Assembly (NCBI GenBank): GCA_043755435.1
Contig: JAYUSZ010000158.1
Coordinates: 1 to 64,000, forward strand
Origin: JANXSF01 sp043755435
Lineage (GTDB): Bacteria; Acidobacteriota; Terriglobia; Bryobacterales; Bryobacteraceae
Direction of reading: 5' to 3'
Length of the DNA stretch: 64,000 bases
Positions 26,517 to 36,088 of the stretch are shown one piece after another. The first letter of the stretch is position 1. The number at the start of each line of letters is the position of its first letter. A program made the position numbers and the translations under genes. A model generated the notes under the pieces. That model did not search any database. It saw only the letters and a list, made by a program, of their open reading frames with translations, and had not been told where the DNA came from.

Positions 26517-29006
26517 TTGGCATTCTTGCTTCTCATTGGCACACTGAGTGCTGCACTCTTTGGACAGGCGGGGTTTACGGTGACGCCAGTGGGGCCGGCG
26601 GTGCTTGAGATCGACACCCGGCATGGGTCTGGGAATCGTTTCGAATTCAACATTACCAACAACGCAACGGCGCTCGACTACATCACCATTCAGCGTGCAT
26701 CGATCCGATCCGGTGGTCAGCCGGTGTTCGGTGTCCCTTCACCTGAATATGGCGTCTCCTTGACGCCGGGGGCGTCGGCCCGCATGTGGTTTCGGTGGGA
26801 TCTGGTGGGGAGAGTGAACCCCGGCAGTTACTCGGCAACCGTGCCCTTTAAGTCAGAACTCAACGGCGCGGTGGTAACGCAGACGATTCAATTTCTAGTG
26901 AAGACTCCGGCCGCCGAAGGGCGGCGAGCATCCATCACGGGGAGTGTTAAATCCAGTGACGGGAAACCCATACCTACGGCGATTCTGACATGGATCGACA
27001 CGGGCGTGGGAGCGGAGGACCAGACCCCGAATCTGACGCTTTCCAGCGATGGGGCGTTCTCCTTCAGTTTGGCTCCCGGTGAATACGCCCTTTCGGCGTA
27101 CGCCGTGGGCTACGAGTTCAGCACCGTTTTTTTCCGCGTTGCTGAGGCTGAAGCGAAACCCATATCGTTCCGCCTGGCTTCGGCATCCTCGCCACTCGAT
27201 TCCAATCGAGTGGCCGCAACCGTTGCCAACGTAAGCAGCAGTATCTGGACGATGCGGGCTTCGTCGAATGCCTCGTTTGCAGCCACCGCACCCATGGGAA
27301 GTCAAAGCACCAGTGCCTTTCACGGGATCAAGCAGGGTACCGAGGTCTGGACAATCCCATTTCCCGGTATCAACAGTTCCCGTGGGGGCGCCGTTTCCCA
27401 GTTCCAGGCAACCGATTGCGATGCCGTTGTTTCAGCTGACGGCCGCTTGGCGGCGGGCATGGACTACAACGGCCGTGTCTACCTGATAGATACATCGACT
27501 GGTGTTACACGCTGGTCCACGGATCGTGCACAGGATCGGAGCCCGCTGTACCCTGCGAATAGCATGCTGGGGTCAGGATTCTTCACGTGCGGAGCCGTGG
27601 CTTTCAGTCCAGACGGATTGCATCTGGCTGCTGGCGGCAGCAACGGCTGGCTTGTGATGTTTGATGCCGTTTCTGGAGCCGCACTCTGGAACAGCAGCTA
27701 TTCCGCGGAAATTCGTGCACTTCGCTTCACGCCGGACTCAACTAAGCTCGCCGTCGGTGCTGGAGACTGGAAGTTCCGCATGCTGTCCGCCGAAACTGGG
27801 TCCTTGCTTTGGGCTGCTGATAATCAATTTTGGCCGCTCTTCTTCATCGCCATCGATGCTGAGGGTTCGCTGGTCGCATCTGGAAGCAAAGAGGCCGAAT
27901 TCCGAATGTGGAATGCTGTGACCGGAAATCTGGTTTGGAAGAAGGACTTTCCGGCCGGGGCCTTCGTGTCTGGCGCTGCGATCTTCCAGAAGGCTAATAA
28001 GGTGGTGGTGAGCGATTGGACTTTTGGAGTGCACGCTTACGATCTATTGGGTAATCCACTTTGGTTCCGCAGGCTCAACAACGCTGCCTTTGCGGCCTCC
28101 GCTGATGGGGCCTTCCTAGTGGCGGCCGGATATTCGACCAGTGGTGCACGGACGCCCGTTGTCTGGCTGCTGAATGATCAGGGTACGGTCCTATGGGAAG
28201 GCCGCCCCGATACTACGCGCAACTGCCGCGTTCAGGCTCCCTTTGCGAGCGACTTCCTGAAGTCGGTTGCGGTATCACAGGAGGGATCATTGATTCGAGT
28301 TCTTGCGGCCTGTGTGGGTGGCACAGTGTTTCAATACGAGTTATCACTGACATCGCAGCAGCCTTCGATTTCCGCCAATGGCGTGGTCAATGCAGCATCC
28401 TTCACAGCCGGACTTGCGCCGGGATCCTTCGCCAGTATCTTCGGAGAGGGCTTTTCATCGAAAACCATTTCGGCCCCCTCTCCATTCCCAACAACGCTAG
28501 GCGGAGTCACGGTTCGAATCGGAAAGAACCCGGATGCCGGTGAACAAGTGCCGCTGTACGCAATCTCTCCGCGACAGATCAATTTTCTGGTCCCCTCCAC
28601 CATTGCCACTGGCCCCAACTTCGTCATCGTCGAAACGAGTGCCGGCAGATCCGAGCCCTTGGCCATTGAACTAAAAACCGAGGCTCCCGGCATCTTCTTC
28701 GATGCAGCGACTGGGTTGGGTGCCGTGCTCCACGCGGGAACGGCGCTCACCACTGCTGTCCGCGCTGCATCCAGCGGAGATTTTCTGGAAGTGTACGCAA
28801 CGGGACTGGGAGGCGGCATCCCGAAGGCAACAATTGCAGGTGTTCCAGCGCAAGTAACATTTAGTGGCGAGACAGCAATCCCGGGGCTAGTCCAGGTCAA
28901 CCTTCAGGTGCCCCCGGGAGTTCCAGCCGGTAGCGAACCACTGCAATTGTCGATGGCAAGCGGGGCTACAAGCAATCGGGTCACTATTCGGATTTCGGGA
29001 AATTGA
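26517..29006 (+). CDS. Secreted propeller protein with C-terminal TIGR03437 domain
   Basis: I start at the TTG at 26517, 6 bp after GGAGGAA; it gives a clean signal peptide (MAFLLLIGTLSAALFGQAG). An earlier in-frame TTG at 26496 lies upstream of that ribosome site. After a beta domain comes a carboxypeptidase-regulatory-like unit (ASITGSVKSSDGKPIPTAIL), then a WD40/PQQ-like propeller (AFSPDGLHLAAGGSNGWLVM, TPDSTKLAVGAGDWKFRMLS). The last 210 residues are the Solibacter-type TIGR03437 module: NGVVNAASFTAGLAPGSFAS, IFGEGF, YAISPRQINFLVPS, LEVYATGLGGG and GLVQVNLQVPPGVPAG. This module is found almost only in Acidobacteria near Solibacter; its role is unknown, probably extracellular. Confidence 0.87.
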   Translation: MAFLLLIGTLSAALFGQAGFTVTPVGPAVLEIDTRHGSGNRFEFNITNNATALDYITIQRASIRSGGQPVFGVPSPEYGVSLTPGASARMWFRWDLVGRVNPGSYSATVPFKSELNGAVVTQTIQFLVKTPAAEGRRASITGSVKSSDGKPIPTAILTWIDTGVGAEDQTPNLTLSSDGAFSFSLAPGEYALSAYAVGYEFSTVFFRVAEAEAKPISFRLASASSPLDSNRVAATVANVSSSIWTMRASSNASFAATAPMGSQSTSAFHGIKQGTEVWTIPFPGINSSRGGAVSQFQATDCDAVVSADGRLAAGMDYNGRVYLIDTSTGVTRWSTDRAQDRSPLYPANSMLGSGFFTCGAVAFSPDGLHLAAGGSNGWLVMFDAVSGAALWNSSYSAEIRALRFTPDSTKLAVGAGDWKFRMLSAETGSLLWAADNQFWPLFFIAIDAEGSLVASGSKEAEFRMWNAVTGNLVWKKDFPAGAFVSGAAIFQKANKVVVSDWTFGVHAYDLLGNPLWFRRLNNAAFAASADGAFLVAAGYSTSGARTPVVWLLNDQGTVLWEGRPDTTRNCRVQAPFASDFLKSVAVSQEGSLIRVLAACVGGTVFQYELSLTSQQPSISANGVVNAASFTAGLAPGSFASIFGEGFSSKTISAPSPFPTTLGGVTVRIGKNPDAGEQVPLYAISPRQINFLVPSTIATGPNFVIVETSAGRSEPLAIELKTEAPGIFFDAATGLGAVLHAGTALTTAVRAASSGDFLEVYATGLGGGIPKATIAGVPAQVTFSGETAIPGLVQVNLQVPPGVPAGSEPLQLSMASGATSNRVTIRISGN

Positions 29007-29366
29007 CGCGTTCGTCTCTAGGAGTGGCTCGGTGTCGGAGGGGCGGATTAGTCCGTCGTTCTGAGGTTATATCGCTCAATAAGGACAAAGAAGGCGCGAA
29101 GCCATCCGATTGTGCCGATGGCCCGAAGGGAAGGGTCAAATAGGTTTCCGTCCGATTGGCCGGCTCCGGCCCGGGCGTTGACTGGCTCGCGGCTTGCCCT
29201 GCCAACTTCGGATGCGCCGTGATCCAGGACCTATCCGCTTTCCTGATCGAGTACACCTGTTGGGTGCTTAACATGCCGCTTTCTCAGAGCGACCCAACAC
29301 CAGTCGCCGAGGGAGTAGAATAGAGGGCTGTGATCGGTTAGACCATTTGCGAAAGAGGAGAAGAAC
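29007..29366. other. Spacer with kinase-leader relic
   Basis: Contains copy D of the 48-bp element. A short MPLSQSD start at 29273 looks like the beginning of a lost kinase gene and stops after 16 codons. No other feature is seen, except the ribosome site GAGGAG right before the next gene. Confidence 0.5.
29210..29257 (+). repeat. 48-bp kinase-leader element, copy D
   Basis: Shares GGATGCGCCGTGATCCAGGA and the following CGCTTTCCTGATCGA with the other copies. An ATG starting MPLS lies 16 bp after it, as in kinase genes, but nothing else of a kinase remains. Confidence 0.6.
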
Positions 29367-29681
29367 ATGAAATACGTAATCAGCTGGTTCGAACGCCCGC
29401 AAGGTTCGCCTATAGAATATGAGAATGCCCAGAAGCGAATCCTCGAAGTGTTTGGTCAGTGGACAGCTCCAGCCAATTTCAAGATCGAGTTTTTCGTGGT
29501 GCGTGTGGGCGAGTGGGGTGGGCATATGTTGGTGGACTGCGACGATCCATTAACGATTCACAAGGTTTGCTCTATGCTCCCTGCATTTGTGTTCCAGGTA
29601 CACCCTGTAATCCCTGTTGAGGACGCAGTCCGGGGTGAACTCGAAGTAATCGCATGGCGCGATGGACTGAAAGGCATGTGA
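29367..29681 (+). CDS. Small DUF3303-like protein
   Basis: A 104-residue soluble protein with a strong ribosome site (GAGGAG 6 bp before ATG). The sequence MKYVISWFERPQGSPIEYEN and the C-terminal VFQVHPVIPVEDAV resemble DUF3303 proteins, a ferredoxin-like alpha/beta fold of unknown function. It has no partner gene. Family assignment is from overall pattern, not from a defining motif. Confidence 0.55.
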   Translation: MKYVISWFERPQGSPIEYENAQKRILEVFGQWTAPANFKIEFFVVRVGEWGGHMLVDCDDPLTIHKVCSMLPAFVFQVHPVIPVEDAVRGELEVIAWRDGLKGM

Positions 29682-29843
29682 CATCCTATCTCTGGGTCAC
29701 TCCCAACTTCCGGATACGTCGATGAGCACATGGCGGCTGGCATGGTCGCCCTCTACGGTGGAACCGTAAGGCGTCAGTCAAATCTGATTCGTATGAAAAC
29801 CGAATAGAACAAGCTGGCCCCATTTTGATGTTCAATCAGTCAT

Positions 29844-31109
29844 CTACCAATGCGTCAGCGAACCATCCGGGCGAGTATAAACGTGCCTCGTGCCGGGCTG
29901 CGTTATCTCACTGATCTGCGTCAGCAACTTCATGTCAGCCGTAACCCCTAAACCTGGGCGGTCATTGCGCAGTGCCTTGCCCTTGCTGAAGTCCAGGCAT
30001 TCCGGTAAATGCGCGATCGGCCTGCCGCCATAGTTGTACTCCATAATCACTGGGCCTGGGAACGTCGATAGACAGTTCACCAGTGCGGCTGTTGCAATAG
30101 GTCCCGTAAAATGCGGAATAATACCCACCGCATGAGTCTCGCAAAGTGCGGCGATCTTCATCATTTCCGTGATCCCGCCAACATTGGGCAGCGTGGCGCG
30201 GATGTAGTCAATGTCGTGGTTCTCCACTAACTTGTTGAAGTCCCACCGATGCCCCCACTCCTCGCCATGGGTCAGCGGAACAGTCGTCATCTGGCGGATC
30301 TTCGGCAGGTCCATCAAGGCATGCTCATCACGTACTGGGTCTTCCACAAAGTACGGTTCAAATTCTTCGATCATCTTGCAGGCACGTACCGCGTCGTTGA
30401 AATCGAAACGCTGATGGAAGTCGATACACCAATCGCCATCCTTGCCCACGCCGGCGCGCACTTCCTTACATTCCTGGGCCACTTTGCGGACGCGTTCGTG
30501 AGTATTGAAAACACCACCATCCGCAGTATCGCCTGCACCCATACGGAAGGCGCGGTATCCGGCTTCAATCGTCGCCGCTGCTCTTTCTTTCAGGTTCAGT
30601 CTGGCACTAACGCCGGAACCTCCACCAGCTCCGCGGTCAGCCGGCATGCCCGCCCCAGTGGCGTAACATTCGCAATGATCGCGAACCGCGCCGCCCAACA
30701 GTTCATGCACTGGCAAGCCAAGCACTTTGCCTTTTATATCCCACAGCGCCATGTCCAACGCTCCAAGTGCGTGAACCTTTTCACGGCCTGGAGGATAGAA
30801 GTAGGCAATAAACATCTCCTGCCAGAGCGCTTCGATTCGGAACGGGCTCTTGCCAATCAATGCTCCGGCGCACTGTTCCAAGGTGTCTCTTGCGCCGCCT
30901 TCCCCAATCCCAGTGATCCCAATATCGGTTTCAACCGTTACGATCATGTTGCTTTGATTAAAAATCACGTTCAGCTGCGGTGGCTTGTAAATGCGGACGC
31001 GAGTGACTTTCGCTTTGGGCAGCGCCGCCTCGGCTATGGTTGGCCGTGCAAGATGCAAGGCCGCAGGGGCCACTGCCAGGGATTTTAGAAATGCTCTTCG
31101 GTTAGTCAT
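29844..31109 (-). CDS. Tat-exported enolase-superfamily dehydratase (galactonate dehydratase-like)
   Basis: A 421-residue mandelate-racemase/enolase superfamily enzyme with a twin-arginine leader (NRRAFLKSLAV). The barrel shows ALDMALWDIKGKVLGLPV, metal ligands D220 (WCIDFHQRF), E256 (YFVEDPVR) and E283 or E284 (THGEEWGH), and H333 in IIPHFTGP; the DFH and late His pattern is that of the D-galactonate/gluconate dehydratase group, which removes water from sugar acids. The divergent gene is a hexuronate-type MFS transporter, supporting a role in sugar-acid use. A Tat leader on such an enzyme is uncommon. Substrate unknown. Confidence 0.82.
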   Translation of the reverse strand: MTNRRAFLKSLAVAPAALHLARPTIAEAALPKAKVTRVRIYKPPQLNVIFNQSNMIVTVETDIGITGIGEGGARDTLEQCAGALIGKSPFRIEALWQEMFIAYFYPPGREKVHALGALDMALWDIKGKVLGLPVHELLGGAVRDHCECYATGAGMPADRGAGGGSGVSARLNLKERAAATIEAGYRAFRMGAGDTADGGVFNTHERVRKVAQECKEVRAGVGKDGDWCIDFHQRFDFNDAVRACKMIEEFEPYFVEDPVRDEHALMDLPKIRQMTTVPLTHGEEWGHRWDFNKLVENHDIDYIRATLPNVGGITEMMKIAALCETHAVGIIPHFTGPIATAALVNCLSTFPGPVIMEYNYGGRPIAHLPECLDFSKGKALRNDRPGLGVTADMKLLTQISEITQPGTRHVYTRPDGSLTHW

Positions 31110-31206
31110 GGGATTCTTTAAGGTGCACTGAAAAGCTTATCGCAAATCGAAGCCTGATGGATGGGAGCGTTGCCCTTGCCCAGTAGTGTTAACCTTGCAG
31201 AGCTAC

Positions 31207-32463
31207 ATGCCGCCCATTCGCAACTTGCGCTGGTACATTGCCGCCCTGCTGTTCCTGTCTACGGCCATTAATTACATTGACCGCCAGACCCTGAGTGTAC
31301 TTGCACCGTACATTAAAGAGGAGTTTCGCTGGACCAATGAACAGTTCGCGATGCTCATCATTTCGTTCCGCGTGGCTTATGCCATTGGGCAAACTTTGAG
31401 TGGCCGTCTGCTGGACCGCATCGGAACCAGGCGCGGACTCACCTTGGCCGTTGCCTTCTATTCTATTGCCGGAATGCTTTCCTCAACGGCCACCGGCCTT
31501 GCCAGCTTCTGCGGGTTTCGTTTCCTGTTGGGTGCTGGTGAATCGGCGAATTGGCCCGGTGCTACCAAGACTGTCGCCGAATGGTTCCCTCGCAAGGAGA
31601 GCGGTTGGGCTGTCGCAATCTTCGATAGCGGTTCAGCCGTTGGTGGAGCAGTTGCGCCACTCCTTGTCTATGGGGTTTATCATGCGTTCGGCGGATGGCG
31701 GCCGGCCTTCTTAGTAACTGGCATTCTGGGACTATTGTGGATTCCACTCTTCCTCAAGCTATACCGAAAGCCAGAGGAGCATCCGCGCCTTTCCGCCGAA
31801 GAGCGGGACTTGATCTTGACTCAACGCGCGGGTGCTGATTTAGCCGAAACTCAGGCTGCGCCGTTATCGTACCGTCAATTACTCACGCGTCCCGCAACAT
31901 GGGGAATCATTCTGGCCAAATCGTTCACTGATCCTGTGTGGTTCTTTATCACTGATTGGTTCGCCTTGTTCCTGGTTTCTCGCGGCTTCAAACCTGAGGA
32001 AAGTATGCTCGCACTATGGGCTCCATTCCTCGCCGCAGATATTGGCAATTTCGCCGGTGGAGGAATTTCCAGTCTGCTGATTCAGCGCGGTTGGCCGCTT
32101 CTTCGTGCACGCAAAGCAGTCGCCGTCGTTTCCGCCGCTGGCATGTCTACGCTTGCGGCTGTTGCTTATGCCGATGGATTTTCCACCATGGTGATCTGCT
32201 TTGCAATCGCAACATTCAGCTACGCCGCATTTTCCACCATTGTCCTGGCTTTACCTGCGGATCTTTACCCAGCCGCCTCTGTTGCATCTGTAAGCGGACT
32301 AAGTGGGACAGGCGCAGGTATTGGTACGATTGCTGCCACTTACCTTACGGGAGTGGCAGCAGATCATTACTCGTTCCGTCCAGTATTGCTAACTGCAAGC
32401 GCCATGCCGTTAATTGCCGGAGTGCTACTGGTGTTGCTTGTCCGGAAACCGAAATCCCACTAG
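31207..32463 (+). CDS. MFS transporter, anion:cation symporter (hexuronate) type
   Basis: Twelve hydrophobic segments and the ACS-family signature INYIDRQTLSVLAP just after the first helix mark this as an ExuT/GudP-like symporter of the inner membrane for sugar acids. Other family phrases are GRLLDRIGTRRGLTLAV, FRFLLGAGESANWPGATK and WFPRKESG. I use the ATG at 31207; a GTG at 31186 in the same frame adds seven residues but has no better ribosome site. It is divergent from the enolase-superfamily dehydratase, which suggests uptake and breakdown of the same compound. Confidence 0.88.
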   Translation: MPPIRNLRWYIAALLFLSTAINYIDRQTLSVLAPYIKEEFRWTNEQFAMLIISFRVAYAIGQTLSGRLLDRIGTRRGLTLAVAFYSIAGMLSSTATGLASFCGFRFLLGAGESANWPGATKTVAEWFPRKESGWAVAIFDSGSAVGGAVAPLLVYGVYHAFGGWRPAFLVTGILGLLWIPLFLKLYRKPEEHPRLSAEERDLILTQRAGADLAETQAAPLSYRQLLTRPATWGIILAKSFTDPVWFFITDWFALFLVSRGFKPEESMLALWAPFLAADIGNFAGGGISSLLIQRGWPLLRARKAVAVVSAAGMSTLAAVAYADGFSTMVICFAIATFSYAAFSTIVLALPADLYPAASVASVSGLSGTGAGIGTIAATYLTGVAADHYSFRPVLLTASAMPLIAGVLLVLLVRKPKSH

Positions 32464-33398
32464 GCGGCGGCCCGTGGTCCCTTTAAGTGGGTGTTGAAAA
32501 AATCTAGGGTCTTGGCCCACGCATCACAAGCGGCGGTGGGATTATAGACAGCTCCCGTATCGTTGTGAAAGCCATGGCCTGAGCCCTTATAAACCTGTAC
32601 CCCAAACGTGACTCGCGCGTTCACCATATGATTTGCCAGTTCACCAATCCTGACGGCTTGGCCTCTATCCGTATCAGAATAAATAGCCATTGTTGGACAG
32701 GTTGTCAATTCTGCTGGAGGTAGCGGCAACGCCGGCAAACCTCCATAAAATGGAACTGCTGCCTGAAGGTTAATACCATTCAGCACCCCGTGAATAATAT
32801 TACCGCCGCCAGCGCAGAAACCAACAGCGCCAATACGATCCCAGACCACGTTCCGTACTCTCTGCAAATACTCGATGGAAAGGCTAATGTCGTTGTAGCG
32901 CTCCCCGATAGCGGTTCGCCCGTATGCTGCTCCACGCGCCGTATCGTCGGCGAACATTTTAGTTCCACCTTGACGGGAAAGCAGGTCGATCCCCAAGGCA
33001 ATATAGCCGGCCTTTGCCACGCGGCGAGTTACGTCACGAATATGTTCCACCAAACCACGGTTTTCGTGAATGACAATCACCGCAGGAAGCAGTCCAACCT
33101 GGTTTGCCGGCCGCGCCAACAGTCCGAACAAAGGGCCGGCCTCGCCTTGGTAAGTAACGTCTTCCCATGTAATTGCAGGATCGTTTTCAGCAACCTTGAT
33201 GCCCGCAGGGCAGACGGCTGTGTTGATCTGGGCCAACCCGTGAGTTTCAAGAACGGCCATGGCAGCAGCGCTTCCGCCCACCATCTTTGTCAGTCGGCTC
33301 CACATCTGCCGACGGGACAAACCCCCGTCCACATAAAGGTGCAACATGTGGTCGAGTTTTTCTTCTTCAGTAACGGGTGTTGAAAATTCGTCTCTCAT
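32460..33398 (-). CDS. Dienelactone hydrolase family protein
   Basis: A 312-residue alpha/beta hydrolase with the DLH features HENRG (E112), the Cys nucleophile C195 in VGFCAGGGN, an acidic residue in IYSDTDRG and H275 in GSGHGFHND. DLH enzymes hydrolyse dienelactone in chlorocatechol breakdown, but many homologues have other ester substrates. The first 60 residues extend beyond the usual domain and contain LSRRQMWSRLTKMVGGSAAA, resembling a twin-arginine leader placed after a helical stretch. The gene overlaps the 3' end of the convergent MFS gene by 4 bp. Confidence 0.85.
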   Translation of the reverse strand: MRDEFSTPVTEEEKLDHMLHLYVDGGLSRRQMWSRLTKMVGGSAAAMAVLETHGLAQINTAVCPAGIKVAENDPAITWEDVTYQGEAGPLFGLLARPANQVGLLPAVIVIHENRGLVEHIRDVTRRVAKAGYIALGIDLLSRQGGTKMFADDTARGAAYGRTAIGERYNDISLSIEYLQRVRNVVWDRIGAVGFCAGGGNIIHGVLNGINLQAAVPFYGGLPALPLPPAELTTCPTMAIYSDTDRGQAVRIGELANHMVNARVTFGVQVYKGSGHGFHNDTGAVYNPTAACDAWAKTLDFFNTHLKGPRAAA

Positions 33399-33498
33399 GA
33401 AAAGTCTCCTGATTTTGAGGATAATCCCAATTAGACATATTCAATGCTTCTAAAGCAACCACCGCAGTCTTAAAAGGTATTAATTTAACAATTAGCAA

Positions 33499-34587
33499 TT
33501 AGGGCTCTTGCTGGGTTGCACAATGAATGCTGCCTCCCCCGGCAGCGATACCATCGATATTGATCTGCACGATCTCACGAACGGGAAATGCTACTTGCAA
33601 TGCTTCCCTAGCTGCCGCATCAGCTTTTGCATCTCCAAACTCCTGCGCGATCACGGCTCTGTTGCAGACATAGAAACCGATGTAACCAGCTGCAAAATCG
33701 TCCGTCTCGTATTTCGGTCGAACACGATCGGGCGCGGTAAGTGTGATGACTTCTAACTTACGGCCACGCGCATCTTTCCCATTGCGGAGAATGCGCAGGT
33801 GCTCCTTTGTAACCTGGTGATCATGAGACTGTGTATCTGGATCATAACCAGCCAACACAACTCCGGGGCGGGCAAAACGGGCATAAAAATCGGTGTGGCC
33901 ATCGGTTATATCCTTGCCGCGAATTCCGGGCAGCCAGATGACCTTTTTAATTCCTAGCAACTCGCCGATTTCGCTTTCGAACTCGGCCTTGGTCACCCCT
34001 GGATTTCGATTGGTATTCAGAACGCAGCTTTCTGCAATGATGGCAGAACCGTGGCCATCCACTTCAATGCCACCCCCTTCCAGCACCAAATCGGTTTCAA
34101 TGGATTCCACCCCAGCCTGCTTTGCGACGAGTTTCGCCACTTGTGAGTCATTTGCGAACTGTTGCTTTTCACCCCAACCATTGAAGTTGAAATCGACTGT
34201 GGCCTTCTTGTTCTGCTGGTTCACTACGAAAACAGGGCCCGTGTCGCGCATCCAGAGATCATCAAGCAGCGCTTCGACTAGTTCAACCTTCGAGCCCATC
34301 AACTTCCTGGCCAGGGGGATTTCCGCTTTTCCGGCCAGCATTGAGACTGGTTCAAACCTGGCAATTGTCTGCGCGATGGTCGCCAGGTTACGTTGTACTT
34401 CGGGGAGCAACTTTGCTCCCCATATCTTTTCATTAGCGCCGAACGCCATCCAGGTTCGCTTGTGGGGTTCAGACTCATCGGGCATGAGCCAGCCATGTGT
34501 AGCAGCCTTCGACGGGATGAGTAATCCTCCGCAAGCTAGAGTTGCGCGTTTGAGCCAATGTCTTCTTGGTGTCATGTACGGATCCAC
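33499..34587 (-). CDS. Exported agmatine deiminase / PAD-like protein
   Basis: A 362-residue guanidino-group-modifying enzyme. The catalytic signatures are LWMRDTGPVFV, LVLEGGGIEVDGHG, DITDGHTDFYARF and, close to the end, GGGSIHCATQQEP with nucleophile C356. The overall pattern matches bacterial agmatine deiminase (agmatine to N-carbamoylputrescine) and the related porphyromonas-type peptidyl-arginine deiminase. A twin-arginine-like leader (TPRRHWLKRATLACGG) argues for export, unusual for agmatine deiminase and more in keeping with action on peptides; sequence alone does not decide. M5 is an alternative start. Confidence 0.85.
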   Translation of the reverse strand: MDPYMTPRRHWLKRATLACGGLLIPSKAATHGWLMPDESEPHKRTWMAFGANEKIWGAKLLPEVQRNLATIAQTIARFEPVSMLAGKAEIPLARKLMGSKVELVEALLDDLWMRDTGPVFVVNQQNKKATVDFNFNGWGEKQQFANDSQVAKLVAKQAGVESIETDLVLEGGGIEVDGHGSAIIAESCVLNTNRNPGVTKAEFESEIGELLGIKKVIWLPGIRGKDITDGHTDFYARFARPGVVLAGYDPDTQSHDHQVTKEHLRILRNGKDARGRKLEVITLTAPDRVRPKYETDDFAAGYIGFYVCNRAVIAQEFGDAKADAAAREALQVAFPVREIVQINIDGIAAGGGSIHCATQQEP

Positions 34588-34712
34588 TTTATGATTGTGA
34601 CCCTGTGATTAACTGGGGCACTCTTCCTGGGTTCACAGTAACACGGGTACCTTAAGGTTTGACCAAAGACTATTTGGGACTGCTGGGTAAAGGAGAGGGA
34701 TATGGCCTCCAA

Positions 34713-35654
34713 TTAGTCCTGCTTCAGCGCACCTATGTCCACGGTATGGTGAAGCCCCTCTTCGCGAACAAATCCCTTAAGGATGGCTTCAGCACGCTTG
34801 CGCAGTTGTCGAGCTTCGGATTTCTGCCGATGCTGGTCCAGAAATTGGCTTCGCTGGAGCAGGATGTGGGCTGTCATCGGATGATCTGCGCCCAGTCCTT
34901 GTTCCACCAAAGCGACCGCCTCACGTAGTAGCTCGGAGGCTTTGGTTGTCTCTCCCAAAGCCGATTTAGCTAGCGCAAGATTGGACAATACCGAAGGAAT
35001 TGCAGCCCGCTCCTCAAGCGACCGGTGGCGGATCTGATTGTATACTTCCTCCAATACCGCCACCGATTCGAGATACTGTTTCTGCTCAAAGTGTGCAACT
35101 CCGATATTGCTTCGTAGAAAGAGACTGTCCATGGAGTCCCGCTCGCCAATACTTGTCCAACCAGCGAGTGCACGGTTGTACCATGAAGCAGCCTCGGCCG
35201 GCCGCGCGCGGGCAAACTCGTAACCTCCAAGGTTCCCCCACCAAATGAAAAGCTCGCGGCTTGTTGGCGGGACGCTGCTTAGGTCTCGTTGGGATACTTG
35301 CTTAATCAACTGGCCAGCTTGCCCAAGTTGGCGATTTTCGATGTAGAGCGCAAGCAAACCATTCCAATTGGCTAAGGAACACTGGATGCCCAGCAACTCC
35401 GAGCCACAGATCATCACCCCCCTGCGGAACGAGTGTTCAGCATCACGGTATTGACCCAATTCCTGCCCCAATATGCCCAAGCTTAAATAAATGGCGGCGC
35501 GGATTAAGGGTGGGTGCTGCGCAAACCCAGGTTCCTTAGTACAAGTTTCAAGAAACTGGAAGGCCGCGGGCCGGGGGAGGCTTTTGGCGTATTGAAGTGG
35601 ATCTTGCTGCGCGGGAAGCACAAGAGCGAGTGATAGGACAAGAAACAAGCGCAT
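34713..35654 (-). CDS. Secreted TPR-repeat protein
   Basis: A 313-residue protein with a short signal peptide (MRLFLVLSLALVLPAQ) and several tetratricopeptide-like helices, for example SLGILGQELGQYRDAEHSFR, SNIGVAHFEQKQYLESVAVL and NLALAKSALGETTKASELLR. TPRs mediate protein contacts; no enzymatic part is visible. It is the only gene on its strand here between a small conserved ORF and the deiminase, so partners are not indicated. Confidence 0.7.
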   Translation of the reverse strand: MRLFLVLSLALVLPAQQDPLQYAKSLPRPAAFQFLETCTKEPGFAQHPPLIRAAIYLSLGILGQELGQYRDAEHSFRRGVMICGSELLGIQCSLANWNGLLALYIENRQLGQAGQLIKQVSQRDLSSVPPTSRELFIWWGNLGGYEFARARPAEAASWYNRALAGWTSIGERDSMDSLFLRSNIGVAHFEQKQYLESVAVLEEVYNQIRHRSLEERAAIPSVLSNLALAKSALGETTKASELLREAVALVEQGLGADHPMTAHILLQRSQFLDQHRQKSEARQLRKRAEAILKGFVREEGLHHTVDIGALKQD

Positions 35655-35715
35655 GGCGGCTCCTTCGTTGGATGAGGCCTCCGAGGGATTCGGTGAGCGC
35701 GGTTATAGGAATAGG

Positions 35716-35907
35716 TTAAATTCCGGTTTTGTTGAACTTAACCTTCTGGCGGGTCATTTCGGCGAGCACGGGTAACCCGTCCTGAATGACAAGCCGATCA
35801 ATTTCACCATGCTGTAACTGCTGACAGAAACGAATCAGTTCCCGCCAGGATGGATGGCAAGCGGCAACGGGATCTTCCCTTGTCCGTCTGGGCGGCTGTT
35901 CAAGCAT
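35716..35907 (-). CDS. Small conserved hypothetical protein
   Basis: A 63-residue soluble protein beginning at the ATG at 35907 (MLEQPPRRTRED). The core HPSWRELIRFCQQLQHGEID and LVIQDGLPVLAE resembles short conserved acidobacterial proteins I recall only as hypothetical. A TTG at 35937 would add ten residues. Function unknown; it may be a small regulatory protein. Confidence 0.45.
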   Translation of the reverse strand: MLEQPPRRTREDPVAACHPSWRELIRFCQQLQHGEIDRLVIQDGLPVLAEMTRQKVKFNKTGI

Positions 35908-36088
35908 GATTATCCAGTTAGACGCTTCAAGTAGCAATTATGTTCATGGTGGTTGAGAAAAAACTTCCCAACTTTTAGATTAGATGACCGGCACGTTCAA
36001 GAGGGGCGAGTTGCTGTAGAATGAACTGAATTTCCTTTAAAGCTTCAGCTTTTGACATTTATCTAATCTGTATAGGAGCGGGAAGGTT

